From: Sporosarcina ureilytica
GTDB lineage: Bacteria > Bacillota > Bacilli > Bacillales_A > Planococcaceae
NCBI RefSeq assembly: GCF_001753205.1
Contig: NZ_CP017560.1
Location: forward strand, 1-64,000
Direction of reading: 5' to 3'
DNA length: 64,000 bases
Shown here piece after piece: positions 56,064 through 64,000 of this stretch. How positions within the stretch are numbered: position 1 is the first letter of the stretch; each line of letters opens with the position of its first letter. The position numbers and the translations under genes were made by a program. The notes beneath the pieces are model-generated. The model was given only the letters and a program-made list of their open reading frames with translations, searched no databases and was not told where the DNA came from.

Positions 56064-57634
56064 GAGTACTTATCCTTATAGGAACTACTTTCTTCCGCTA
56101 AAAGCTTAGAAATTTGACTCGCTTCCGGCGCAAGATCTCGCGCAATATTTTTGTCAAAACCATTTGAGAATGTACGTTTCTTTCTGGATTCTTCAAAAAT
56201 ATCCTGAATATCTTGTGAAGGTTCACTGCCAAATTGACTACCAATAATCATCCCTGCAATCGATACGAGTAAGCCCGCTAAGAATGGGTGGAAACCCGTA
56301 GATGTCTCTAAGTTCATCGACGTCCATACAATATTTGTCGTCGCTCCACCAATCATTGCAAATAAACAACCAATCTTATTCGCTTTTTTAGAGTAAACAG
56401 AAGCAACGTATGGAACAAGAAAGGTATTTCCTAGAGTACCGAAAGCAAAAACAACTAACGCGAAAATGGAAGGCGGCTCATAAATCGCAACAATGACACC
56501 GACAATCCCACCCGCTAAAATACAAAGTCTAGAAACAAGTACCATCGTCTTCTGACTTGCATCTTTATTAATAAAACGTTGGTAAATATCCCTTGATAAA
56601 ATAGAACCCGCTTGCATTAAAATGGAATCCGCAGTAGACATAACGGCGGACATAATTGCAGACAACAGAAGCGCCGCAAAAATTCCCGGGAATAGTGTAT
56701 AGGCTAACTCTGTAATGACCATTTCCGGATCCGCGATTGTCGGTAACAATATAATTCCAATCAGCCCTAAAATATACGGCACGAAAATAAAGAATTGGTT
56801 CCAAATCGCGCCGATTAGGACAGCGCCTTTAACTGTTTTCGTACTTTTCATGGACATATGTCTAACAACAACGTGTGGCAATCCCATATACCCAATGGAA
56901 TAAATCAATATCGCACCTAATACTACTCCCCACTGCCCATAAAAGGCTAAATCTTTCCCCCAAATACTTAAATACGATGTATCAAGTGCCGCCAAAGATG
57001 CGTTTAGGCCAGACAATCCGCCTACATGTAAATAGGCTAGAACCCCAATACCGACAACGCCCAAAACCATAATCATCCCTTGTACAAAAGAAGTGTAAGC
57101 AACAGCTAAATAACCGCCTGCAACCGTATAAATTAAAATAACACTAATTCCTATAACCAAAGACACCTCATAAGGAAAGCCAGTCAATGTTGACATCGCC
57201 TTACCTGCAGCAATAAACTGTGCGCAAACATATCCGAATAGAAATACGATAGAAATGACAGATCCTACAACGCGAACACTCGCACTTTCAAATCTCTTTT
57301 CTAAGTATTCAATTGGTGAAAGCGCTCCCAACTTTTCAGACATTCGTCTCATTCGCTTCCCTAACACGGAAAGGTTGACGATTGAACCCCCTGCATCCCC
57401 AATGGCGTACCATACTGCATACCAGCCATATTGAAACGCCATCGCCGGCGCACCCATAAACATAAATCCACTCATTGCGGTTGTTTGCATCGTCATGGCG
57501 GTAACTGCTGGGCCAAGTGATCTGCCTCCCAGTAGGTATTGCTCAGTTGACTCTGATGATTTACGCGAAAACCAAAGACCAATACTTAAGAGAACACCCA
57601 AATAGACGATAAAAATAATTCCATCTAAACTCAT
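56060..57634 (-). CDS. Sodium:solute symporter (SSS family)
   Basis: 524 residues with about 13 membrane spans. SSS hallmarks: LGGRSLGPAVTAMTMQTTAMSGFMFMG, YAIGDAGGSIVN, AQFIAAGKAMSTLTG, LLLSAIMSAVMSTADSILMQAGSI with the sodium-site serines. Closest in type to proline/pantothenate symporters. ATG 57634 with GGAGGGGA upstream. It is preceded by a 46-residue membrane protein gene and followed by the unknown 160-residue gene; the upstream palindrome ties it to the PucR regulon, so it probably imports the omega-amino acid degraded by the aminotransferase. Confidence 0.9.
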   Translation of the reverse strand: MSLDGIIFIVYLGVLLSIGLWFSRKSSESTEQYLLGGRSLGPAVTAMTMQTTAMSGFMFMGAPAMAFQYGWYAVWYAIGDAGGSIVNLSVLGKRMRRMSEKLGALSPIEYLEKRFESASVRVVGSVISIVFLFGYVCAQFIAAGKAMSTLTGFPYEVSLVIGISVILIYTVAGGYLAVAYTSFVQGMIMVLGVVGIGVLAYLHVGGLSGLNASLAALDTSYLSIWGKDLAFYGQWGVVLGAILIYSIGYMGLPHVVVRHMSMKSTKTVKGAVLIGAIWNQFFIFVPYILGLIGIILLPTIADPEMVITELAYTLFPGIFAALLLSAIMSAVMSTADSILMQAGSILSRDIYQRFINKDASQKTMVLVSRLCILAGGIVGVIVAIYEPPSIFALVVFAFGTLGNTFLVPYVASVYSKKANKIGCLFAMIGGATTNIVWTSMNLETSTGFHPFLAGLLVSIAGMIIGSQFGSEPSQDIQDIFEESRKKRTFSNGFDKNIARDLAPEASQISKLLAEESSSYKDKYS

Positions 57635-57652
57635 TATTTCCCCTCCATGAGA

Positions 57653-57793
57653 TTACTCTTGTATTTTCTCTTCATTTATTTCTTCTTGGTCGTCTTCTTT
57701 TTTCATTTTGAAATACATCACAAGCGCCAATCCAACCCAAATAAATGGCCAAGGTACGATTAACCAAAACGTCTCTGCAGGTAAGTTGAACAA
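57653..57793 (-). CDS. Small membrane protein (46 aa) preceding the sodium symporter
   Basis: Starts at TTG 57793, 4-5 nt after GAGGTGGG, and ends 18 nt before the symporter ATG. The product MFNLPAETFWLIVPWPFIWV... has one membrane span (about 9-29) and a charged tail KMKKEDDQEEINEEKIQE. Many SSS transporters of Bacilli are preceded by such a small subunit-like protein (DUF3311/DUF997 style), which supports a real gene. Exact family not certain. Confidence 0.7.
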   Translation of the reverse strand: MFNLPAETFWLIVPWPFIWVGLALVMYFKMKKEDDQEEINEEKIQE

Positions 57794-57947
57794 TTTCCCA
57801 CCTCATTTCTTGTCAGTTTGCGTGCAAAAAAACAAAAGGGACATCGTTAATTTCCGTTCTTAGCGAGCAATGTTTACATAAAACTTTAGTTATAAGTAAC
57901 TTTTACTACTAATCTGGTATACTTAATAACCCCCACTCCACAATTAC

Positions 57948-58002
57948 ATAATATAAAGTTTATTCAAAGAATTCAAATTAGTCATTTCACATAATGTAAA
58001 AT
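57948..58002 (-). promoter_or_regulatory. Promoter with upstream PucR-type palindrome for the symporter operon
   Basis: Minus strand: palindrome ATTTTACATTATGTGAAAT (58002-57984), then TTGAAT (57976-57971), 17-nt spacer, TATTAT (57953-57948). The palindrome centre is about 17 nt upstream of the -35 box, a class I activator position. The transcript would carry a 150-nt leader. The remainder of 57794-58275 shows no further feature except the DUF2187 promoter region (TATGGTATACTAG near 58130). Confidence 0.65.
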
Positions 58003-58275
58003 GAATGGCGGGTTTTCTATACTTTTCGTTTATTCACTCTAGTGGAGGTCGAAACAATAATTTCAAGGACTTCTTTCTAATTAACCTAAGATTGATATTG
58101 TGCAAGGTATTCCCCACAAATCTGCTAAATATGGTATACTAGTATGTACAAGTTTTATTGATCCGTATCAATAGTACTTGTCTTCTTGTCTTCGACAACG
58201 TATATGCTTAGGCATAGCCTAGGCATTTTTACATTCACGTCTAAGATAAATAGAAACCATTTGGGAGGGATTCGA

Positions 58276-58500
58276 ATGGCTTTTCCACGTAAGGAAAGAC
58301 CAATATCGGATTTTGTTGCAGCACGCAAAGTCGATGAAAAAATTTCATTTGTTCGTAATAACCATGAAGTCAGTGGAACGATTTACAAGATTCTAGAAAA
58401 CTCCGTAATTGTTCAACTATCTAATGAGGATGCTGATTTAATTGGGGCTGCCTCAAATCTTACTGTTGTATCCCATAAGAACTATTCAATAGTCGAGTAA
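58276..58500 (+). CDS. DUF2187 family protein
   Basis: 74 residues from ATG 58276, chosen because GGGAGGGA precedes it; a longer frame from 58186 lacks a ribosome binding site. The SH3-like domain ISFVRNNHEVSGTIYKILENSVIVQL...VVSHKNYSIVE matches DUF2187 (YkvS-like). Function unknown. Monocistronic with terminator. Confidence 0.85.
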   Translation: MAFPRKERPISDFVAARKVDEKISFVRNNHEVSGTIYKILENSVIVQLSNEDADLIGAASNLTVVSHKNYSIVE

Positions 58501-58513
58501 ATCGCTATTTTAT

Positions 58514-58556
58514 CGTCTTGTTAACCGATGATTGTCGGATAACAAGACGTTTTTTC
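58514..58556 (+). terminator. Terminator of the DUF2187 gene
   Basis: CGTCTTGTTA / TAACAAGACG perfect 10-bp stem followed by TTTTTT. Confidence 0.92.
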
Positions 58557-58738
58557 ATTTTATGAATGAACGCTCTTCAACCTTCTTCCCACTTCTCACT
58601 TCCCCGAGAATGCTTTCTCTTTTTAATTAAATGAAAGGGTCTTTCCATTAGACTCATTGCAGTAGTGTTGTCCAATATTTCGTAAATCAAAGAAATCTGA
58701 TAAGATAAACACATCGTCATCGAGGAGGCTGTTTAATT

Positions 58739-59965
58739 ATGAAAGAAAAGTTAATTGGAAGACTTGTCCGTTATGCAAAAATCGATACACAGTCAGATTT
58801 TAATAGCACGGAGTGTCCAACAACACCAGGACAATGGGATTTGCTTCATGTTTTACAAAAAGAGCTTGAAGAGGTTGGATTAGAAGAAATTACGCTTGAT
58901 GAAAATGGGTATTTATTCGCGACACTTCCCGCTAATACGGATAAGAATGTCCCTACGATTGGCTTTCTAGCTCACGTGGATACGGCAACAGATTACACGG
59001 GTAAAAACGTGAAACCGCAACGGATTGACAACTATGACGGAAAAGACGTTCAGTTGAATGAGGACACAGTCATGGCTGTCAAAGATTTTCCGGAATTAAC
59101 AAAATATGTAGGACATACATTAATTACAACTGACGGTACGACACTGCTTGGTGCGGATAATAAAGCGGGTATCGCAGAAATTGTGACAGCGATGGAATAC
59201 TTGCTTGCCAATCCAGATATTAAACACGGAAAAATTCGTATAGCTTTTACACCAGACGAAGAGATTGGTCGAGGTCCACATAAATTTGATGTTGAAAAAT
59301 TTGGCGCAAAATATGCGTATACGATGGATGGTGGCCCGTTAGGTGAGCTGCAATATGAAAGTTTCAATGCGGCGGGCGCTGAAGTAACGTTCCACGGAAC
59401 AAGTGTACATCCAGGTTCGGCAAAAGATAAAATGGTGAATGCAATCTTACTTGCGAATGAGTTCCAAAACGCGATGCCAAGCGAGGAAATTCCTCAAAAA
59501 ACGGATGGCTATGAAGGATTTATCCATTTAATGCAATTCGAAGGAGATGTTGAGGAATCAACACTTCGATATATTATTCGTTATTTTGACCGTGAGACTT
59601 TTGAAAATCGCAAACAACTTATGCTTGATACGGCAGCAGCGTTACAAGAGAAATACGGCGAGCATACCGTAGAAATCCAGGTTGAGGACCAATATTATAA
59701 TATGCGAGAAAAAATCGAACCTGTAATGGAAATTGTGGACATTGTTTCGGATGCGTTCAAAAAGCTAGACATTGAACCGAATATTGTCCCGGTTCGCGGC
59801 GGAACAGATGGCTCTCAGCTATCTTATATGGGCATGCCAACACCAAATATCTTTACAGGCGGAGAAAATTACCACGGCAAATATGAATATATTTCAGCCG
59901 ATAATATGGAACTTGCAACGAAAGTCATTATTGAAACGGTACAGCTTTTCGAAGAGCGCGCATAA
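58739..59965 (+). CDS. pepT: Peptidase T (tripeptide aminopeptidase)
   Basis: 408 residues, M20B metallopeptidase. Zinc ligands and catalytic residues: GFLAHVDTA (His, Asp), [12 protein letters not shown] (bridging Asp), [15 protein letters not shown] (catalytic Glu, Glu), [14 protein letters not shown] and C-terminal [12 protein letters not shown] (His). It releases N-terminal residues from tripeptides in the cytoplasm. GAGGAGG lies upstream. The following exporter gene starts 19 nt later, so the two may be co-transcribed. Confidence 0.96.
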   Translation: MKEKLIGRLVRYAKIDTQSDFNSTECPTTPGQWDLLHVLQKELEEVGLEEITLDENGYLFATLPANTDKNVPTIGFLAHVDTATDYTGKNVKPQRIDNYDGKDVQLNEDTVMAVKDFPELTKYVGHTLITTDGTTLLGADNKAGIAEIVTAMEYLLANPDIKHGKIRIAFTPDEEIGRGPHKFDVEKFGAKYAYTMDGGPLGELQYESFNAAGAEVTFHGTSVHPGSAKDKMVNAILLANEFQNAMPSEEIPQKTDGYEGFIHLMQFEGDVEESTLRYIIRYFDRETFENRKQLMLDTAAALQEKYGEHTVEIQVEDQYYNMREKIEPVMEIVDIVSDAFKKLDIEPNIVPVRGGTDGSQLSYMGMPTPNIFTGGENYHGKYEYISADNMELATKVIIETVQLFEERA

Positions 59966-59983
59966 ATAAAAGGGGGAGATAAC

Positions 59984-60955
59984 ATGAGGGAAATTGGGAT
60001 AGGCATACTCTCTTCTATCTTTTTTGCGGTAACTTTTATTTTAAATCGTTCGATGGAATTATCAGGAGGGAGCTGGCTATGGAGCTCCTCCCTCCGTTTC
60101 TTTTTTATGTTACCATTTTTATTGGTCATCGTTTATTACAGAAAAGGATTTGCACCAATGAAGAAAGAAATGCGACAACAACCCCTTCCCTTTTTCCTTT
60201 GGAGTGTCGTCGCTTTTGTTTTATTCTACGCTCCCCTTACATATGCCGCTGCATTCAGTCCTGGGTGGTTAGTTGCGGGAACATGGCAATTAACCATTCT
60301 AGCAGGTGTTCTATTAACGCCGTTTTTTATGTTGACCATTCAAACAAAAAATGGTCCGCAAAATGTTCGACAAAGAATACCACTCGTTTCTTTAAGTATA
60401 ACTTTCATTATTTTAATCGGTGTCGTGTTCATTCAAATTCCACATGCCCAAAACGTGACAATTCAAACTTTGTTATTTGGCGTTTTACCAATATTATTCG
60501 CAGCATTCGCTTATCCTTTTGGCAATCGTAAAATGATGGCGTTACTGGATGGGCGGCTTGATACTTTTCAGCGTGTATTGGCGATGACGATGATGACGAT
60601 TCCTGTTTGGGCATTAATCTCCATCATTGCATTGGTTACAGTTGGCCTCCCTTCTATGAGCCAACTTATTCAGTCGTTTATCGTTGGAGTTAGTTCAGGC
60701 GTAATCGCGACAACATTGTTTTTCATGGCCACTGACCGTGTACGTAATGACCAAGGAAAGTTAGCCGCAGTAGAGGCAACGCAGTCTACGCAGTTAATCT
60801 TTGTCATTCTAGGTGAAATGGCCATCCTTGGTATTGCACTTCCAACAACCCTAGCATTGTTCGGAATTATCGTCATTATTATCGGCATGTCTTTACATAG
60901 CTTTCATGCTGCGTATGGTCATTCCAATACAATTTTCAACAACCAAAAAAGCTAG
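59984..60955 (+). CDS. EmrE/DMT-type multidrug resistance efflux transporter family protein
   Basis: 323 residues, ten membrane spans. The pattern FFAVTFILNRSMELSGGSWLWSSSLRFFFMLPFLL and SPGWLVAGTWQLTILAGVLLTPFF is typical of the 10-span EmrE-like family in Firmicutes. Substrate unknown. Behind GGGGGAG; probably shares a transcript with pepT. Confidence 0.85.
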   Translation: MREIGIGILSSIFFAVTFILNRSMELSGGSWLWSSSLRFFFMLPFLLVIVYYRKGFAPMKKEMRQQPLPFFLWSVVAFVLFYAPLTYAAAFSPGWLVAGTWQLTILAGVLLTPFFMLTIQTKNGPQNVRQRIPLVSLSITFIILIGVVFIQIPHAQNVTIQTLLFGVLPILFAAFAYPFGNRKMMALLDGRLDTFQRVLAMTMMTIPVWALISIIALVTVGLPSMSQLIQSFIVGVSSGVIATTLFFMATDRVRNDQGKLAAVEATQSTQLIFVILGEMAILGIALPTTLALFGIIVIIIGMSLHSFHAAYGHSNTIFNNQKS

Positions 60956-60979
60956 TGCCCACACAACACTAGCTTTCTT
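60946..60979. terminator. Bidirectional terminator
   Basis: AAAGCTAGTG / CACTAGCTTT hairpin between the convergent exporter gene and the ABC binding-protein gene. Confidence 0.9.
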
Positions 60980-60987
60980 AAAAATAC

Positions 60988-62094
60988 TTAACGTTCGTAT
61001 TCCCCGATTATTTCAACCGCTTCTTCAGTAATCGATGTATCGATTGCTTTATCGAAGTCAATCTCTCCACGGATAGCGCCATTTGCTTTATACGCATCAT
61101 ATTGTTTAAGAATATCATCTATAAACATTTTGCCGTCCGGGTCTAATCCCGTCACATGAACTTTCTCCCATAATTCATGATCTTTCATCGCTGTATGTTT
61201 GGTCATAATATCGATAATCTCATCTTTGTTTATCCCTTTAATAAAGGCATCGTTATAGTCGCGGACGCCTTTTAAATAAGCCGCCATAAAACGTAAGGAA
61301 ACATCTTTTTCTACATTCATAAAGTTTGGCGAACCAAGTACCAATGCAATTTGTGATTCAGGCGCATAATCTGTCGCATCCCCGAATCGTACGTGAAAGC
61401 CATTTTCAACACCTTGTGTAATAAGAGGCTCGATATTAAGTGCAGCATCAATGGTTTCCCCATCAATCGCACCAAGCATGCTTCCAAAGTCAGCCATTAA
61501 TACAAATTCAACATCATCTTTTGTAAGCCCCGCATGCTTAATCATTTCCTCAAAAATATATTCGTCAATTGAATTATGTGAGGAAACGGCAATTCTCTTA
61601 CCTTTGAAATCTGCATAGTCTTTTATTTCATCGACCATATGGTTACCAATGACGAAAGTGAAATAAGATTTCCCCGGATTATTATGACCTTTATCTGCAA
61701 TAATCTTAACGTCAATGCCTTGTGCGATGGCGTTAAAGAAAGATGCTGTTGACACGCCGCCAGCAATATCGACTTCCCCCGCTGCAAGGGCTGGTAACAT
61801 GTCATCACTGTTGCTAAACTGCGCAAATTCTACTTCAATATTATAGTCTTCGAAATATCCCTTCTCAGTAGCGATATAGAAACCTGCCCCCGACGCCGCC
61901 CCGTCCTCAGCAATCACAACTTTCTCGCGCTTTTCAAGTGGCGCTAAATCTCCGGATGGATGCACTGTTTCCGAATTATCTTGCGGGTCATTATTCACCG
62001 GTGACTTCTCTGCTTCCTTTGAGGAACAAGCGCCTAATACAAGGACCAACACGAAAAGCGGAATTAGCCATCTACCCTTTAACCACTTCGTCAT
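60988..62094 (-). CDS. NitT/TauT-family ABC transporter substrate-binding lipoprotein
   Basis: 368 residues. Lipoprotein signal: basic start MTKWLKGRW, hydrophobic core, lipobox LGAC (Cys22 or 23) followed by SSKEAEKSP. NMT1/SsuA-like domain: GAASGAGFYIATEKGYFEDYNIEVEF, LAAGEVDIAGGVSTASFFNA. It sits outside the membrane and delivers ligand to the permease. Last gene of the permease-ATPase-binding protein operon. Ligand unknown; GVSTAS and aromatic pockets do not decide between sulfonates, nitrate and pyrimidine precursors. Confidence 0.9.
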   Translation of the reverse strand: MTKWLKGRWLIPLFVLVLVLGACSSKEAEKSPVNNDPQDNSETVHPSGDLAPLEKREKVVIAEDGAASGAGFYIATEKGYFEDYNIEVEFAQFSNSDDMLPALAAGEVDIAGGVSTASFFNAIAQGIDVKIIADKGHNNPGKSYFTFVIGNHMVDEIKDYADFKGKRIAVSSHNSIDEYIFEEMIKHAGLTKDDVEFVLMADFGSMLGAIDGETIDAALNIEPLITQGVENGFHVRFGDATDYAPESQIALVLGSPNFMNVEKDVSLRFMAAYLKGVRDYNDAFIKGINKDEIIDIMTKHTAMKDHELWEKVHVTGLDPDGKMFIDDILKQYDAYKANGAIRGEIDFDKAIDTSITEEAVEIIGEYER

Positions 62095-62107
62095 AAACCT
62101 CTTCCTT

Positions 62108-62896
62108 TCAATCCTTTTCTTTTCTCGAATTCTGAACTTCTTCTTGCAAATGCTGCCATATTTCGATAAATTTAGCGGCCATTTCAGGATTTTCTCGAAT
62201 ATCCTCCACTCTTCTCGGTCGAGGCAAATCTACGGTTATTTCATGAATGATTTTTCCTGGTTGTGCGCTCATTAATAAAATCCGGTCACTCAGTAATAAT
62301 GCCTCATCAATACTATGCGTAATGAATAGTACTGTTTTTCCAGTTTCCGCCCAAATCGACAATAACTCTTCTTGTAAAATAAATTTATTTTGCTCATCAA
62401 GTGCCGCGAACGGTTCATCCATGAGTAAAATCTCCGGATCGTTTGCAAATGCGCGGGCAATACTTACCCTTTGCTTCATTCCACCGGAAAGCTCTTTTGG
62501 ATATAGCGACGAAAATTTATCAAGCCCTGTTTTCTTTAAATAATATGCCGTTCTTTCACGAATCACATCTTTCGGGATATGACGCATTTTCAGCCCGAAT
62601 TCAACATTTTCCTCAACCGTTAACCAAGGAATAATGCCTCTTTCTTGGAAAACCATCGATTGCAAAGGACGCCCTTCATTTTCAGTCATAATCTTGAATT
62701 CACCCACGCTTGGTGTCTCAAGTTCAGCTAGTATTCTTAAAAGCGTTGTTTTGCCACAGCCGCTTGGACCGACTAGACAAACAAACTCCCCATCTTCAAT
62801 GGTCAATGTGATATCATCAAGCGCGGTCACGCTGTTTTGTTTTTTATAAAATGCTTTCGTTAAGTTCGTAATCTCAATCTTTGCTTTTTTACCCAC
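62108..62896 (-). CDS. NitT/TauT-family ABC transporter ATP-binding protein
   Basis: 262 residues. Walker A GPSGCGKTT, Q-loop FQERGIIPWLTVEENVEFG, signature LSGGMKQR, Walker B ILLMDEPFAALD, H-loop ITHSIDEA. Clearly of the SsuB/TauB/NrtD group. It follows the permease gene by 8 nt. It is a paralogue of the ATPase at 3272-3988, but this operon is intact and has no riboswitch. Confidence 0.92.
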   Translation of the reverse strand: MGKKAKIEITNLTKAFYKKQNSVTALDDITLTIEDGEFVCLVGPSGCGKTTLLRILAELETPSVGEFKIMTENEGRPLQSMVFQERGIIPWLTVEENVEFGLKMRHIPKDVIRERTAYYLKKTGLDKFSSLYPKELSGGMKQRVSIARAFANDPEILLMDEPFAALDEQNKFILQEELLSIWAETGKTVLFITHSIDEALLLSDRILLMSAQPGKIIHEITVDLPRPRRVEDIRENPEMAAKFIEIWQHLQEEVQNSRKEKD

Positions 62897-62904
62897 TTAC
62901 CGAT

Positions 62905-63726
62905 TCACCTCCACGGCAACATTTTTCTCTGTAATCCACGAAGCATGAGTGAAAAAAGGTAGCCGAAAAATGAAATAAGAATCAGTCCTACATACATTTC
63001 TTTAAGTAAAAAAGCCTTGTAGGAGGTCCAAATTAAAAACCCGATTCCCGAGGTCGCTCCCATCATCTCAGCCGCCACAATCGTTAACAGTGCAATCGCC
63101 TGCCCCATTTGAATACCTTCTAACATAACAGGCAATGCGCCTGGCAATGCGATTTTCAGGAAAAAATTCACTTTTCCTGCCCCATAGTTTTTCGCAACAT
63201 CTAAGTAGATAGAGTCAATATTTATGACGCCCGCTACCGTATTAATCACAACAGGGAAAAACACACTTCCAGCAATGGTAATAACCTTTGATAAATCCCC
63301 GATTCCGAATAAAATAATAATGATTGGAAGTAATGCTAACGTAGGGATTGGCATAAGTGCCATGATAATTGGGGAAATAAAATGGCGAATTGGCGAATAA
63401 AGCCCCATTAACAAGCCAATGACGACGCCAGGAATAACACCGAGGAGGAAACCTAAAATAATGCGATATAATGAAATTCCGATATGTTCAAAAAGAATAC
63501 CATTTGAAATCATCTCCCAAAACGTCCCCATGATCGCGGTTGGTGGTGGAAAGAATCGAATATCCATTAACCCCGTCCTCGATAAAAACTCCCATAACAT
63601 TAATAGTAATATTGGCGATGCAATTGTAAGCATCTGTTTCCAGCGTTCATTCTTCTGCTTTCTTTTCCATTCACGTTGTTCAATTTCAAACGGATTTCCT
63701 TGAAGCTCCGTCTCTTTTTTATTCAA
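62905..63726 (-). CDS. NitT/TauT-family ABC transporter permease
   Basis: 273 residues with six membrane spans. The EAA region reads AKNYGAGKVNFFLKIALPGALPVMLEGIQMG, and a SsuC-like MALMPIPTLALLPIIIILFGIGDLSK precedes it. ATG 63726 with AGGTGGTG upstream. First gene of the operon. Confidence 0.92.
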   Translation of the reverse strand: MNKKETELQGNPFEIEQREWKRKQKNERWKQMLTIASPILLLMLWEFLSRTGLMDIRFFPPPTAIMGTFWEMISNGILFEHIGISLYRIILGFLLGVIPGVVIGLLMGLYSPIRHFISPIIMALMPIPTLALLPIIIILFGIGDLSKVITIAGSVFFPVVINTVAGVINIDSIYLDVAKNYGAGKVNFFLKIALPGALPVMLEGIQMGQAIALLTIVAAEMMGATSGIGFLIWTSYKAFLLKEMYVGLILISFFGYLFSLMLRGLQRKMLPWR

Positions 63727-63795
63727 CGTTCACCACCTCTTCATATAAATTGTATGTAAACACATGGGTAGATGTGCTGGGCACACGTCTAGATA

Positions 63796-63810
63796 CGACT
63801 AATTTAGTCG
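63796..63810. promoter_or_regulatory. Palindrome upstream of the ABC importer operon
   Basis: CGACTAATTTAGTCG is a perfect palindrome (7-1-7), 70 nt before the permease start; GTGTGCCCAGCACA (63774-63787) is a second, imperfect one. Candidate operator of an unknown regulator. Confidence 0.4.
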
Positions 63811-63860
63811 TTATTCACGGAACTTCAACAATTGGGCTATTATCTACATCTGTAAAACAC

Positions 63861-63895
63861 AAAAAATTCACAGTCCCCATTGACTGTGAATTTTT
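63861..63895 (-). terminator. Terminator of the gene cut by the right window edge
   Basis: AAAAATTCACAGTC / GACTGTGAATTTTT perfect stem, 20 nt after the stop of the partial gene at 63916. Confidence 0.9.
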
Positions 63896-63915
63896 CCTCT
63901 TCAACGATATTAAAC

Positions 63916-64000
63916 TTAGACGAATAAACCTATTTTTTTCGCTTCAAATGAAAGTTCTTCTCTGAATTTTGGATGCGCAATGTCAATTAATGCTTCTGCC
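63916..64000 (-). CDS. C-terminal end of acetyl-CoA hydrolase/CoA-transferase-like protein (partial)
   Basis: The last 27 codons read ...EALIDIAHPKFREELSFEAKKIGLFV, the typical C terminus of the acetyl-CoA hydrolase/4-hydroxybutyrate or succinyl-CoA:acetate CoA-transferase family (pattern HPxFRxELxxEAKKLG). The gene continues beyond position 64000. A terminator follows its stop. Confidence 0.75.
   Translation of the reverse strand, partial: AEALIDIAHPKFREELSFEAKKIGLFV

Noticed and set aside
60062..60098. Inverted repeat GGAGGGAGCT / AGCTCCTCCCTCC
   Set aside because: It lies within the coding part of the EmrE-like exporter, without T run; most likely chance symmetry of Gly/Ser/Leu codons.

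Overview
The window looks like low-GC Gram-positive chromosome from the Bacillales, most likely a Planococcaceae-type (Sporosarcina-like) genome. This is inferred from strong GGAGG ribosome binding sites, SAM-I and preQ1 riboswitches, a BirA operator, a CstR/yrk-type sulfur cluster, bd-oxidase genes in Bacillus arrangement and an ISLre2 remnant. No rRNA, tRNA or CRISPR array was seen. The left edge (1-234) and right edge (63916-64000) each cut a minus-strand gene.

Left part (0-17 kb). A tandem AhpD-like protein is followed by a SAM-riboswitch operon for a NitT/TauT-type ABC importer plus an acetyl-CoA-synthetase-like enzyme. Three of its four genes carry several frameshifts. Two identical copies of an IS3-family element sit in one short-repeat array, each with its own 3-bp target duplication. 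Next come a two-component system with an extra small membrane protein between regulator and kinase, a divergent secreted/membrane protein pair, a DUF4181-like protein, an EamA exporter, an ISLre2 transposase remnant, and two of the four copies of a dispersed GTTGATT-ended repeat.

Middle (17-28 kb). A BmrA-like multidrug ABC exporter, the complete cytochrome bd cluster cydABDC, bioDA behind a BirA operator, and a preQ1-riboswitch-controlled queT.

Catabolic island (28.4-39.9 kb). A continuous minus-strand operon encodes a flavin-dependent phenol/4-hydroxyphenylacetate-type hydroxylase and its flavin reductase, a stand-alone FAD synthetase, catechol 2,3-dioxygenase, and the full dehydrogenase branch of meta-cleavage (2-hydroxymuconic semialdehyde dehydrogenase, tautomerase, decarboxylase, hydratase, aldolase, acylating acetaldehyde dehydrogenase). 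Upstream lies a regulator that joins the phenol-sensing XylR_N/V4R module of DmpR/MopR-type activators to a PucR/CdaR-type helix-turn-helix output instead of a sigma-54 AAA+ domain. This is the most interesting item in the window.

Right part (40-64 kb). An orphan excisionase-like HTH protein, a BCCT transporter, and a SAM-riboswitch metY-metX-hom operon with a short Hom that lacks an ACT domain. Then a CstR-controlled persulfide detoxification cluster (DsrE, TusA-rhodanese, rhodanese-MBL, TusA, TauE/SafE). Then an omega-amino-acid catabolism locus (class III aminotransferase, malonate/methylmalonate semialdehyde dehydrogenase, PucR regulator, SSS symporter, a 160-aa unknown and a 46-aa membrane protein); a shared 19-bp palindrome links its two operons. 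Finally DUF2187, pepT, an EmrE-type exporter, and a second, intact NitT/TauT ABC importer.
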